From positions 8,128,501 through 8,192,500 of the forward strand of contig NZ_AP023356.1 of assembly GCF_018324205.1 (NCBI RefSeq): DNA of 64,000 nt, in the 5' to 3' direction. Source of the DNA: Actinoplanes ianthinogenes. GTDB taxonomy: Bacteria > Actinomycetota > Actinomycetes > Mycobacteriales > Micromonosporaceae. The translations under genes were made by a program, and so were the position numbers. The notes under the pieces were generated by a model. That model was not told the DNA's origin and did not search any database. It worked only from the letters and a program-made list of their open reading frames with translations. The first letter of the stretch is position 1. Every line of letters begins with the position of its first letter. This document shows positions 1 through 7,480 of this stretch, piece by piece.

Positions 1-672
1 ACCCTGGGCGCCGACCGTGGTGACCTGACCCGGCGGCTGATCGAGGGCCGGCAGAAGTACTCGTCGATCTTCAACTACCCGACGCTGAGCTTCGCCGACG
101 TCGGCGTGATCGGCTGGCTGGTCGACGGCGCCGCGATCTGCAACCAGGTCCCGCTCTGCCGCAGCTCCTACGGCCCGTACGCGCGCGCCATGATCCGCAT
201 CTGCAAGGAGGAGTCCTTCCACCAGCGGCAGGGCTACGAACTGCTGATGACCATGATGGGCGGCACCGAAACCCAGCGTGACATGGTGCAGGACGCGGTG
301 AACCGCTGGTGGTGGCCGTCGCTGATGATGTTCGGCCCGCCCGACGGCGACTCGCCGAACTCGGCCCGCTCGATGGCCTGGAAGATCAAGCGGCACAGCA
401 ACGACGAGCTGCGGCAACGCTTCGTCGACATGACCGTGCCGCAGGCCGACGCGCTCGGCGTGACGCTGCCCGACCCGGCGCTGCGCTGGAACGCCGATCG
501 CGAGCACTACGACTTCGGCCAGCCTGACTGGGCCGAGTTGAAGCAGGTGATCTCCGGGGACGGGCCGCTGAACCGGCAGCGGATCGCGCGGCGCAAGCAG
601 GCGGACAGCGACGGGGCGTGGGTGCGCGAGGCGGCTGCCGCGCACGCCGCCAAGCACAGGAGCGGATCATGA
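1..672 (+). CDS. paaA: Phenylacetyl-CoA epoxidase subunit PaaA, 3' part
   Basis: Catalytic subunit of the multicomponent phenylacetyl-CoA 1,2-epoxidase of aerobic phenylacetate degradation. It is a ferritin-like di-iron protein that works with PaaC, PaaB and the reductase PaaE. The frame is open from base 1, so the N-terminus lies outside the window. Visible are the segment ICNQVPLCRSSYGPY and the helix ICKEESFHQRQGYE, whose Glu and His are the second-half iron ligands of the family. It ends in TGA inside an ATGA overlap with paaB, so the two are translationally coupled. Family assignment is secure from the sequence and from the intact order paaA-B-C-D-E. Confidence 0.95.
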   Translation, partial: TLGADRGDLTRRLIEGRQKYSSIFNYPTLSFADVGVIGWLVDGAAICNQVPLCRSSYGPYARAMIRICKEESFHQRQGYELLMTMMGGTETQRDMVQDAVNRWWWPSLMMFGPPDGDSPNSARSMAWKIKRHSNDELRQRFVDMTVPQADALGVTLPDPALRWNADREHYDFGQPDWAELKQVISGDGPLNRQRIARRKQADSDGAWVREAAAAHAAKHRSGS

Positions 673-965
673 GTGACGAGGTGCGGCACGAGTGGCCGCT
701 GTTCGAGGTGTTCGTGCGGGCCAAGCGCGGGCTCAACCACGTGCACGTGGGCTCGCTGCGGGCGGCCGACCACGCGATGGCGGTGCACCACGCGCGGGAT
801 CTGTACACCCGGCGCAACGAGGGGGTCAGCATCTGGGTGGTGCGCTCCGACGACGTGGTGGCCAGCGATCCCGACGACAAGGCGGCGCTGTTCGAGCCGA
901 GTGCCGACAAGGTGTACCGGCACCCGACGTACTACGCCATTCCCGACTCGGTTCCGCACATCTGA
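669..965 (+). CDS. paaB: Phenylacetyl-CoA epoxidase subunit PaaB
   Basis: Small subunit (98 aa) that bridges the catalytic complex of phenylacetyl-CoA epoxidase. The start MSDEVRHEWPLFEVFVR uses the ATG of the ATGA overlap with paaA. The motif HEWPLFEVFVRAKRGLNHVHVGSL is typical of the N-terminal half and the C-terminus holds VYRHPTYYAIPD. Its stop overlaps the paaC ATG by one base (TGATG). Length and sequence match the family and nothing is missing. Confidence 0.95.
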   Translation: MSDEVRHEWPLFEVFVRAKRGLNHVHVGSLRAADHAMAVHHARDLYTRRNEGVSIWVVRSDDVVASDPDDKAALFEPSADKVYRHPTYYAIPDSVPHI

Positions 966-1843
966 TGGCCTTCGACGACACTGCCCGGCCTGCATCGTCC
1001 GCGCCGGAGACGACGGCGTACGGTGCGCTGACCGACCACGAGGATGACGCCCGCTGGGCGTACGGAACCGGCTTCACCGATCCACTGCACGGGGTGCCGG
1101 CCGAGATCCCGGACGGGATCGATCGCGCCGACCTGGCCGCGTTCTGCCTGGCGCTCGGCGACGACGCGCTGATCATGTCGCACCGGTTGCAGCAGTGGGT
1201 GACCCGGGCGCCCGAGCTGGAGGACGAGCTGGCGCTGGCCAACATCGGGCTCGACCTGCTCGGGCAGGCGCGGCTGCTGCTCACCCGGGCCGGGGAGGCC
1301 GAGGGGGCGGGGCGGGACGAGGACGATCTGGCGTACCGGCGGGAGCCGCACGAGTTCCGCAACGTCCGGCTCGCCGAGCTGGCCGACGCCGACTTCGCGC
1401 ACCTGGTGGCCCGGCTGCTGGTCTTCTCGACGTGGCGCCTGGCGCTCTTCGACCGGCTGACGTCCGCCGCCGACCCGGTGCTGGCCGCGATCGCGGCGAA
1501 GGGCGTCAAGGAGATGACCTACCACCGGGACTACGCGGCGCAGTGGGTGGTCCGGCTCGGCGACGGCACCGCCGTCTCGCACGAGCGGATGGTCGCGGCG
1601 ATCACCGCGGTCGTCCCGTTCATCGGGGAGCTGTTCCAGGACGACGCGGTGTTCTTCCAGGGCGACGGGGTGCGCGCCGAGTTCGACACGGTGTTCGCGC
1701 AGGTGCTCACCGCGGCGACCATCGACGTTCCGGTGATCCCGGCCGGGCCGCCGGGCGCGCGGGACGGGCACACCGCGGCGCTGACCGAGATCCTCGCCGA
1801 GATGCAGGAGCTGGCCCGTGCCGTCCCCGGCGGTTCCTGGTGA
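965..1843 (+). CDS. paaC: Phenylacetyl-CoA epoxidase subunit PaaC
   Basis: Structural ferritin-fold partner of PaaA in phenylacetyl-CoA epoxidase, about 292 aa. The start MAFDDTARP follows the paaB stop with a one-base overlap. Diagnostic stretches are FCLALGDDALIMSHRLQQW and ANIGLDLLGQARLLL, followed by the FSTWRLALFDRL and KEMTYHRDYAAQWVVRLGDG helices. In studied systems PaaC supports complex assembly rather than catalysis. The stop overlaps the GTG start of paaD (GTGA). The roughly 40 residues before the first conserved helix are Asp-rich and variable. Confidence 0.95.
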   Translation: MAFDDTARPASSAPETTAYGALTDHEDDARWAYGTGFTDPLHGVPAEIPDGIDRADLAAFCLALGDDALIMSHRLQQWVTRAPELEDELALANIGLDLLGQARLLLTRAGEAEGAGRDEDDLAYRREPHEFRNVRLAELADADFAHLVARLLVFSTWRLALFDRLTSAADPVLAAIAAKGVKEMTYHRDYAAQWVVRLGDGTAVSHERMVAAITAVVPFIGELFQDDAVFFQGDGVRAEFDTVFAQVLTAATIDVPVIPAGPPGARDGHTAALTEILAEMQELARAVPGGSW

Positions 1844-2328
1844 CCGCGCAGGCCGTGGTCGGCACGGTCACCGACCCGGAACTCCCCATGGTCACCCTCG
1901 CCGAGCTGGGGATCGTGCGGGAGGTCCGGCAGGACGGCGACGGGGTGGTCGTGACGATCACCCCGACCTACTCGGGCTGCCCGGCGATGGAGAGCATCCG
2001 CGCGGACATCGCCACGGCGTTGCGGCGGGCCGGGTTCGCTCAGGTGGAGGTGCGTACCGTGCTCGCCCCCGCCTGGACCACCGACTGGATCAGCGAATCC
2101 GGCCGCCGCAAGCTGGCCGAGGCCGGCATCGCGCCGCCCGGCGCGGCGCCGCGCCGGGCCGCCGGGCCGATCCCGCTCACCCTGACACCCCGGCCGTCCG
2201 CGGTCCGGTGCCCGCGCTGCGGGTCCGCGGAGACCGAGGCGGTCGCCGCGTTCGGCGCGACCGCCTGCCGGGAGTTGCGTCGCTGCCCGGCCTGCCGGGA
2301 GCCGTTCGAGCACATGAAGGAGATCTGA
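1840..2328 (+). CDS. paaD: Phenylacetate degradation protein PaaD (MIP18/DUF59 type)
   Basis: Likely needed for maturation of the epoxidase metal centre, as proposed for DUF59/MIP18-like Fe-S assembly factors. It has 162 aa and starts at GTG (VTAQAVVGTVTDPELPMV) inside the paaC stop. The DUF59 hallmark DPELPMVTLAELGIVREV is near the N-terminus and the YSGCPAME loop carries the conserved Cys. The C-terminus has two CxxC pairs, CPRCG and CPACR, which probably bind zinc. It is followed by paaE after one base. The family match is secure; the biochemical role is taken from the family. Confidence 0.93.
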   Translation: MTAQAVVGTVTDPELPMVTLAELGIVREVRQDGDGVVVTITPTYSGCPAMESIRADIATALRRAGFAQVEVRTVLAPAWTTDWISESGRRKLAEAGIAPPGAAPRRAAGPIPLTLTPRPSAVRCPRCGSAETEAVAAFGATACRELRRCPACREPFEHMKEI

Positions 2329-2329
2329 G

Positions 2330-3376
2330 GTGGCCATCGGCGAGTTCCACGCGCTACGGGTCGCCGCGGTCGACCGGCTGTGCTCCGACGCGGTCGCGGT
2401 CACGCTGGCCGTGCCGCCGGAGCTGACCGAGCGGTTCGCGTTCCGGCCCGGGCAGTCGCTGACGGTCCGTCGTGACGACGAGCGCCGGACCTACTCCATC
2501 TGCGCGCCGGACGGCGCCGCGCCCCGGATCGGCGTCCGCGAGGTGCCCGGCGGCGCGGTGTCCAGTTGGATCGTGCGTGACCTGAGCCCCGGCGACCTGG
2601 TCGAGGTCGCGCCGCCGTCCGGCACGTTCACCCCGGACCTGGCGGCCGGTGGGCGGCACGTGCTGATCGCGGCCGGGTCGGGGATCACCCCGGTGCTGTC
2701 CATCGTGGCCTCCCTGCTGCGCCGGCCCGACACCGAGGTCGTCCTGCTCTACGGCAACCGCCGGGCCGAGACGGTGATGTTCGCCGAGGAGCTCGCCGAC
2801 CTGAAGGACCGTCACCCGTCCCGGCTGGAGCTGGTGCACGTGCTGTCCCGGGAGCCGCGCGAGGCCGACCTGTTCTCCGGGCGCCTCGACGCGGCCCGGC
2901 TGCGGGCGCTGCTGCCGCGGCTGATCGACGTGGCGTCGGTCGACCACTGGTGGCTGTGCGGGCCGTACGGCATGGTGGCCGACGCGACCGAGGTGCTCGG
3001 CGAGGCCGGAGTCGCCCCGGAGCGGGTGCACCGCGAGCTGTTCTGGGTGGACGAGGCGCCGCCCGAGCCGGTCCGTCCCGAGCCGGAGTTCCGTGGCCCG
3101 AGCAGCGAGATCACCGTGCACCTGGACGGGCGGGCCACCACGGTCACCGTCGAGGAGGGCGTCACCCTGCTCGACGGGGTGCAGCGGTCCCGGCCCGACC
3201 TGCCGTTCGCCTGCAAGGGCGGGGTGTGTGGCACCTGCCGCGCCCGGGTGATCGAGGGCGACGTGACGATGCGGCGCAACTTCGCGCTGGAACCCGCCGA
3301 GCTGGCCGCCGGCTTCGTGCTGACCTGTCAGAGCACGGCGGCGTCACCCAAGGTGGTGGTCGACTTCGACGAGTGA
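2330..3376 (+). CDS. paaE: Phenylacetyl-CoA epoxidase reductase PaaE
   Basis: NADPH-dependent reductase that feeds electrons to the PaaA di-iron centre, 348 aa. An FAD-binding domain carries RTYSIC, a nucleotide-binding domain carries GSGITPVLSI, and a C-terminal plant-type [2Fe-2S] ferredoxin domain carries CKGGVCGTCRARV plus a distal LTCQS cysteine. It starts at GTG one base after paaD. It closes the operon; its last 33 bases overlap the convergent hydrolase gene. No transcription regulator of the operon (such as paaR) is inside the window. Confidence 0.95.
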   Translation: MAIGEFHALRVAAVDRLCSDAVAVTLAVPPELTERFAFRPGQSLTVRRDDERRTYSICAPDGAAPRIGVREVPGGAVSSWIVRDLSPGDLVEVAPPSGTFTPDLAAGGRHVLIAAGSGITPVLSIVASLLRRPDTEVVLLYGNRRAETVMFAEELADLKDRHPSRLELVHVLSREPREADLFSGRLDAARLRALLPRLIDVASVDHWWLCGPYGMVADATEVLGEAGVAPERVHRELFWVDEAPPEPVRPEPEFRGPSSEITVHLDGRATTVTVEEGVTLLDGVQRSRPDLPFACKGGVCGTCRARVIEGDVTMRRNFALEPAELAAGFVLTCQSTAASPKVVVDFDE

Positions 3377-4210
3377 CAGATACTCGTCGAGCACCCGTCG
3401 GAAGTCGTGCGGCCGCTCCACCCACGGGTAGTGGCCGCAGGCCGGCAGCACCTCGGCGCGACCGGCCGGGAAGAGGCCGGCCAGCGCGACCACCGGGGCC
3501 AGCCCGGTCAGGCAGTCCTCCGCGCCGGCGACCACCAGCACCGGCGCGGTCACCCGGGTCAGGCGGGCGGCGAAGTCGGCCGGCGGTGCGACGCTGAAGT
3601 AGGCCTGCACGGCGGGCAGCGCCCACTCGCCGACCCGCGCGTGCGCCTGCTCGGCGGGACCCCAGGCGGCGTAGCTCAGCGGCGCGCACGCCCGGTGCCA
3701 GGCGGTGAAGGCGGCCGATCCGGACAGGTCCGGCCCGGACTTCACGGCCGCCTCGGCGGCGTCGAAGACCGGCTCACCCCGGCGCCGGGCGATCAGCTCC
3801 TCGGCGTCCGGCGGCGTGCCGACCAGGTGGCCGGCGGGCGGCGTGATCAGCACCAGCCCGGCGACCCGCTCCGGGAACCGCGCCGCGTAGGCCGTCGCCA
3901 GCCGGGTCCCGGCCGAGTGCCCGGCGATCACCAGCCGGTCCCGGCCCAGCTGTTCGCGCAGCTCCTCCAGGTCGCCGGCCTGCTGCCAGTAGGAGCCGGC
4001 CCGCTCCGGCTCCAGCCCGCCGGGGGAGTGCCCCACACCGCGCAGGTGCGGGACCACCAGCCGGTGCCGCTCGCGCAGCCCGGCGAGATCACCCAGGTAG
4101 TCCGGGTGCCGGGCCGCGCCCCCGGCCAGCACGATCACCGGGGGCCGGTCGCCCGGCGCGCTGTCGTCGTAGTGCAGAGGTGTTCCGTCGGCTGCGTGGT
4201 ATGTCGGCAC
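3344..4210 (-). CDS. Alpha/beta-hydrolase, proline-iminopeptidase-like
   Basis: Cytosolic alpha/beta hydrolase of 288 aa; substrate not predictable. The nucleophile elbow is GHSAG (residues about 105-109), the acid is in AGAEDCLTG and the catalytic His is in ACGHYPWVERP. An oxyanion stretch VLAGGAARHPDY lies near the N-terminus. The GTG start at 4210 sits 7 nt after a TAGGGT box (minus strand), which suggests a leaderless transcript. The 3' end overlaps paaE tail-to-tail by 33 bp, so it is not part of the paa operon. Confidence 0.85.
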   Translation of the reverse strand: MPTYHAADGTPLHYDDSAPGDRPPVIVLAGGAARHPDYLGDLAGLRERHRLVVPHLRGVGHSPGGLEPERAGSYWQQAGDLEELREQLGRDRLVIAGHSAGTRLATAYAARFPERVAGLVLITPPAGHLVGTPPDAEELIARRRGEPVFDAAEAAVKSGPDLSGSAAFTAWHRACAPLSYAAWGPAEQAHARVGEWALPAVQAYFSVAPPADFAARLTRVTAPVLVVAGAEDCLTGLAPVVALAGLFPAGRAEVLPACGHYPWVERPHDFRRVLDEYLSLVEVDHHLG

Positions 4211-4246
4211 GGCCCCGACCCTAGATCACCGGAGCGGGGCCGTGGA

Positions 4247-4849
4247 TCATGCGGGGAGCTGGGCGAGCGCGAAGATCTGGCTCTCCTGCGGCCCGTCGGT
4301 CGGGGTGAAGAAGACCGTCTCGATGCTGGCGACGGTGAAGCCGTGCGCCTCCAGCACCGCCTTGAGATCCGGCTCGAGATAACCGGAAACGGTCACCGGG
4401 ACGCCCATGAACTCGATCGGGATGCTGTCGGCGTCGAAGTTGACCATGCCGATCGCGAAGTGGCCGCCGGGCCTGAGCCAGCCCGCGACCTTGTCCAGGG
4501 TCCGCTCGATGTCGGCCTTGCTGAGCATGAGCAGCGAGAAGAACGCGGTCACCGCCTCGAACGTCCCGAAGTCAGCGGGCAGGTCGGCGAAGTTGGCGTG
4601 CACGAACTCGGCCGCGGGCACCTGCTCGCGGGCCAGCCGCAGCATCCCCTCGGCGATGTCGACCCCGACCACCCGGTGGCCGGACTCGGTCAGAACCTTG
4701 GCGGTGGGAACGCCGGTGCCGCAGCCCAGGTCGAGCACCGAGGCGCCGGCCGGCAGCAGCGAACTGACCTGCTCGATCAGCGCCGCCTGGAACGGATTAT
4801 GGCTGTGCTCGCCTTGATATTTCTCAGCGAGTTGATCGAAAACCTCCAT
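4247..4849 (-). CDS. Class I SAM-dependent methyltransferase
   Basis: Small methyltransferase of 200 aa with SAM motif I VLDLGCGTGVPTAKVL, the acidic end of strand 2 VVGVDIAEGML, and motif III around WLRPGGHFAIGMVNFD. The acceptor is unknown. The ATG at 4849 is preceded by TAGCGT with a 6-nt spacer, so it probably has its own leaderless promoter. Only 36 bp separate it from the hydrolase downstream, which has a similar promoter. No biosynthetic context points to a substrate. Confidence 0.85.
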   Translation of the reverse strand: MEVFDQLAEKYQGEHSHNPFQAALIEQVSSLLPAGASVLDLGCGTGVPTAKVLTESGHRVVGVDIAEGMLRLAREQVPAAEFVHANFADLPADFGTFEAVTAFFSLLMLSKADIERTLDKVAGWLRPGGHFAIGMVNFDADSIPIEFMGVPVTVSGYLEPDLKAVLEAHGFTVASIETVFFTPTDGPQESQIFALAQLPA

Positions 4850-4890
4850 GACAGAACGCTACCGCCCCGCCGTTCCACAGTGGAAGAAGA

Positions 4891-5607
4891 TCACCATACG
4901 CATGTCACGCGTTCGGCCGCGATCCGCTCGTCGAGCCGGGACCGGTCCGGGCCGGCGCAGAGCACGATCGACGCGCCGGCGGCCAGCGGCGCCAGCAGCC
5001 AGATCAGCGGCTCCTCCGAGGCGGCCGCGTCGACCAGCACCCGATCGCCCTCGCCGATGCCGCGCGACCGCGCGACCTCCGCGGCGACCGCGCCGTACTC
5101 ACCGACCGTGGTGCCGTCCGGCGTCGCCGGATCGAGGATCCCGGCGCGATGCTCCGGCGGGGCCGCGCCCCGATGCGCGCGCACGGCGGGCAGAAATTCG
5201 CGCCACCCTTCCGGTACGCCCGGAGCAGCCGCCCCGCCGCCCGCCAGGCCGAGCACGAACCGATGCCTCGCCACCGGCACCGTCTCCAGCCAGCTGTCCA
5301 CCCGCCGCCGCTCGACGAACGTCACGTCCAGCTCCGGCCCGCCACCGTCCAACCCGGCTGCGCCCCAGCCGCGGAACGATACCTCGAGCCCGGCCGCCCA
5401 CGCCCCGAGCAGCACCACCGCGGTCTGCCAGTGCGGCGGCAGCAGCACCCCGGCCCGGCTCCCGGCCCTCAGCCCGCACTCGTCGGCGAGCAGCGCCGCG
5501 GTCGCCGCGCTCCACCGCCCCACCTCGGCCGCGGTCAGCCCGGCCCGCTCCCCGGTGCTGTCGTCGTAGTACGTGATCAACTCGGTGGGGTGCCGTTCGA
5601 CGTTCAT
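4891..5607 (-). CDS. TIGR03089-family protein (AMP-ligase-like)
   Basis: Actinobacterial protein of 238 aa resembling the N-terminal part of acyl-CoA synthetases. TELITYYDDSTGERAGLTAAEV and AGVLLPPHWQTAVVLLGAW match the adenylate-forming fold, but the P-loop and the A8/A10 motifs of complete ligases are absent, so it is unlikely to activate acids by itself. The start was set at ATG 5607, 8 nt after a TAACGT box; the longer open frame upstream runs through a repeat and lacks a start signal. Function is unknown for the whole family. Confidence 0.8.
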   Translation of the reverse strand: MNVERHPTELITYYDDSTGERAGLTAAEVGRWSAATAALLADECGLRAGSRAGVLLPPHWQTAVVLLGAWAAGLEVSFRGWGAAGLDGGGPELDVTFVERRRVDSWLETVPVARHRFVLGLAGGGAAAPGVPEGWREFLPAVRAHRGAAPPEHRAGILDPATPDGTTVGEYGAVAAEVARSRGIGEGDRVLVDAAASEEPLIWLLAPLAAGASIVLCAGPDRSRLDERIAAERVTCVW

Positions 5608-5647
5608 CCTCTCCGACGTTACCGGCCGGATCGGACCGTGCGGGTCA

Positions 5648-5736
5648 GCCGAACCCGCACGACACGCGCAGCGGTCGTGCGGGGGCCGGGCCTCGCGTGC
5701 CGACCGGCACGGTGCACCGAGTCGTACAGGAGAAAT
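5648..5736 (-). repeat. Dispersed repeat, left-arm copy
   Basis: Read on the minus strand, this segment begins CTCCTGTACGACTCGG and ends GTGTCGTGCGGGTTCGGC. It aligns over its whole length with the first 80-90 bp of the element at 34621-34846 and with 22122-22214. Just outside the end is AAAATCAAGATCAA, a string that also occurs at 63675-63688. No reading frame explains the similarity, because the copies lie between different genes. Confidence 0.7.
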
Positions 5737-5774
5737 TTGATCTTGATTTTTCTTGCCGGCCGGAGATCGGTCCG

Positions 5775-6059
5775 TCAGGCGGCGTCGCGGAAAGCGGTCA
5801 GGGTGCGCGCCTCGGCGGCGTAGCGGGCGAGCAGGTGCACCGTCTGCGGACCGGCCTCGCCGTCGGCGTCGATGCCGACCCGGGTCTGGAAGGCGCGGAC
5901 CGCCTCCGCCAGGTCGGCGGGGTCCGGCCCGACCTGGACGCCGAAGTCGGCGAACAGGGCGCGCAGGCTCTCCGGGTCGGCGGTCGGCGGGGTCTCGGAC
6001 CAGCCGATCAGGCCGCCGACCGCGGTTCCGACCACGTTCAGCATTCCTCGTGCGGTCAT
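5775..6059 (-). CDS. Small peptidoglycan-binding-domain protein
   Basis: Protein of 94 aa. The N-terminus MTARGMLNVVGTAVGGLIGW is hydrophobic. Residues 28-85 resemble a PG_binding_1 fold (ESLRALFADFGVQVG, AVRAFQTRVGIDADGEAGPQT). The start at 6059 has GGGAGGT 4 nt upstream, a clear ribosome site. It may sit at the membrane or in the wall. No catalytic domain is attached, which is unusual for this domain but common in small actinobacterial paralogues. Confidence 0.65.
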   Translation of the reverse strand: MTARGMLNVVGTAVGGLIGWSETPPTADPESLRALFADFGVQVGPDPADLAEAVRAFQTRVGIDADGEAGPQTVHLLARYAAEARTLTAFRDAA

Positions 6060-6195
6060 CGTTACCTCCCGGATTCGCTCGTGACTCCAGGATCGGCGTC
6101 TCCGCTGTGCCGGACATCTGCCGAGGGTCTCGATCGCCGGTGCGCCGCTACGACTTTCGGCCGACCGCCCAGCGGTCCGCAAGGCCGGGTTGGAG

Positions 6196-6528
6196 TCAGG
6201 ACTGTCGAGGGCAGAGGTCGGTCCGGGCGACCTGGCGCAGCTGCTGCGCCTGAGCTGCGGAGATCCCGTACTCGGCCAGGGTGTCCTGCCGTCCGGTGGC
6301 GATCGACGCGCAGGCCGCGTCGCCGAGATCGGCGATCTCCTCGTCCCGCCGGTCCAGGGCCAGCTCCGGCATCTCCCGGCGCACCGCCGCCACGAAACGG
6401 TCCGGAGAAGCGGAGGCCGCGGGCAGGGTGCGCCCCTCCAGCCAGACGGGCCGCGGGCTCGAACATCCCGCCGCGCCCACCGCCACCACAACCAAGCCCA
6501 CTGAAACGACAATACGACCGTAAATCAC
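6196..6528 (-). CDS. Putative lipoprotein, DUF732-like
   Basis: Exported protein of 110 aa with a signal peptide and lipobox (VGAAGC, Cys at about residue 22). The mature part has two conserved-looking cysteines (AACASI and DLCPRQS) and the pattern FVAAVRREMPEL..GDAACASIATG..ISAAQAQQL, which resembles DUF732 of mycobacterial exported proteins. GTG at 6528 lies 7 nt after TACGGT, so it may be translated from a leaderless mRNA. No function is assigned. Confidence 0.65.
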   Translation of the reverse strand: MIYGRIVVSVGLVVVAVGAAGCSSPRPVWLEGRTLPAASASPDRFVAAVRREMPELALDRRDEEIADLGDAACASIATGRQDTLAEYGISAAQAQQLRQVARTDLCPRQS

Positions 6529-6637
6529 CCAAAAGACCGTATACCATCACTCGCCGTGCGGCGGTCCGGCACGCCGCGAGCACACAGCGAAGTCACAGAC
6601 CGCTCACCGCGCGGGGACATCTCCGGGAGCGACCTTG

Positions 6638-7480
6638 GTGGACATGAGCGAACACCCCTACGTCACCCACATCCCGCCGATGATGGTCAACCCGCCGCGC
6701 GACCCGCGCTGGAGGGGCCGGATCGCCGGCGGCGCCGCGGTCCTGGTCCTGGTCGGTGGCGGCGGCACCGCCGGCGCGTTCCTCACCGAGACGTACCTGA
6801 ACCGGGCCCCGGCGCCGGCCATCGGCACCACGTCCGGCAGCACGGTGGCCGCGACCTCGGTGACCGAGGACGACGACCTGGCCCCGATCGTCGCCGAGGT
6901 GCAGCCCAGCATCGTGACCGTGCTGGTCGACGGCGCCCGCGAGTCGTCCCTCGGCTCGGGCGTGGTGCTCAGCGCCGACGGGCTGATCCTCACCAACAAC
7001 CACGTGATCTCCTCGACCGGCACCGTCAGCGTGCGGCTGTCCACCGGCAGGACGGTGCCGGCCAGGGTGGTCGCCGCGGACAGCACCCACGACCTGGCGC
7101 TGGTCCAGGCGACCGGACTGTCCGGGCTGACCCCGGTCACCTTCGCCGCCGACGACACCGTGGCGGTCGGCGACACGGTGCTGGCCTTCGGCGCGCCGCT
7201 CGGCCTGGAGGGCACCGTGACCTCCGGCATCCTGTCCGCCAAGGACCGCAGCCTGGACACCGGCGAGGAGCAGCTCACCGGCCTGATCCAGACCGACGCC
7301 GCGATCAACCAGGGCAACTCGGGCGGCGCGCTGGTCGACACGTCCGGCCGGGTGGTCGGGATCAACGTCGCCATCGCCACCGCCGGGGACAGCACCGGCA
7401 GCGTCGGGCTCGGCTTCGCGATCCCGGCCGACACCGTGACCAGCGTGGTCAAGCAGCTCCAGGCTCAGATCGACAGCTGA
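6638..7480 (+). CDS. Membrane-anchored trypsin-like serine protease (S1C, HtrA type without PDZ)
   Basis: Extracytoplasmic serine protease of about 280 aa. A single membrane segment (about residues 27-48, AAVLVLVGGGGTAGAF) precedes the protease domain. The catalytic triad is His in LTNNHVI, Asp in THDLALVQ and Ser in NQGNSGGAL. The protein ends right after the protease fold, so the PDZ domain of classical HtrA is missing. GTG 6638 was chosen because GGGAG lies 8 nt upstream; TTG 6635 and ATG 6644 are alternatives. It overlaps the convergent monooxygenase gene by 16 bp. Confidence 0.88.
   Translation: MDMSEHPYVTHIPPMMVNPPRDPRWRGRIAGGAAVLVLVGGGGTAGAFLTETYLNRAPAPAIGTTSGSTVAATSVTEDDDLAPIVAEVQPSIVTVLVDGARESSLGSGVVLSADGLILTNNHVISSTGTVSVRLSTGRTVPARVVAADSTHDLALVQATGLSGLTPVTFAADDTVAVGDTVLAFGAPLGLEGTVTSGILSAKDRSLDTGEEQLTGLIQTDAAINQGNSGGALVDTSGRVVGINVAIATAGDSTGSVGLGFAIPADTVTSVVKQLQAQIDS

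Noticed and set aside
5207..5228. Repeat right-end motif inside the TIGR03089 gene
   Set aside because: CCGGGCGTACCGGAAGGG is in frame and codes for a plausible PGVPEGW turn, so coincidence cannot be excluded. Similar strings at 46627 and 55334 are also coding.
3407..5569. Very long plus-strand open frame opposite three minus-strand genes
   Set aside because: Composition is Arg/Gly/Pro/His-rich with no family; it is the complement of well-supported genes in GC-rich DNA. The same applies to long frames at 10043-11842, 11984-13639, 22564-24663, 34617-38297, 50792-54202 and 55382-58393.
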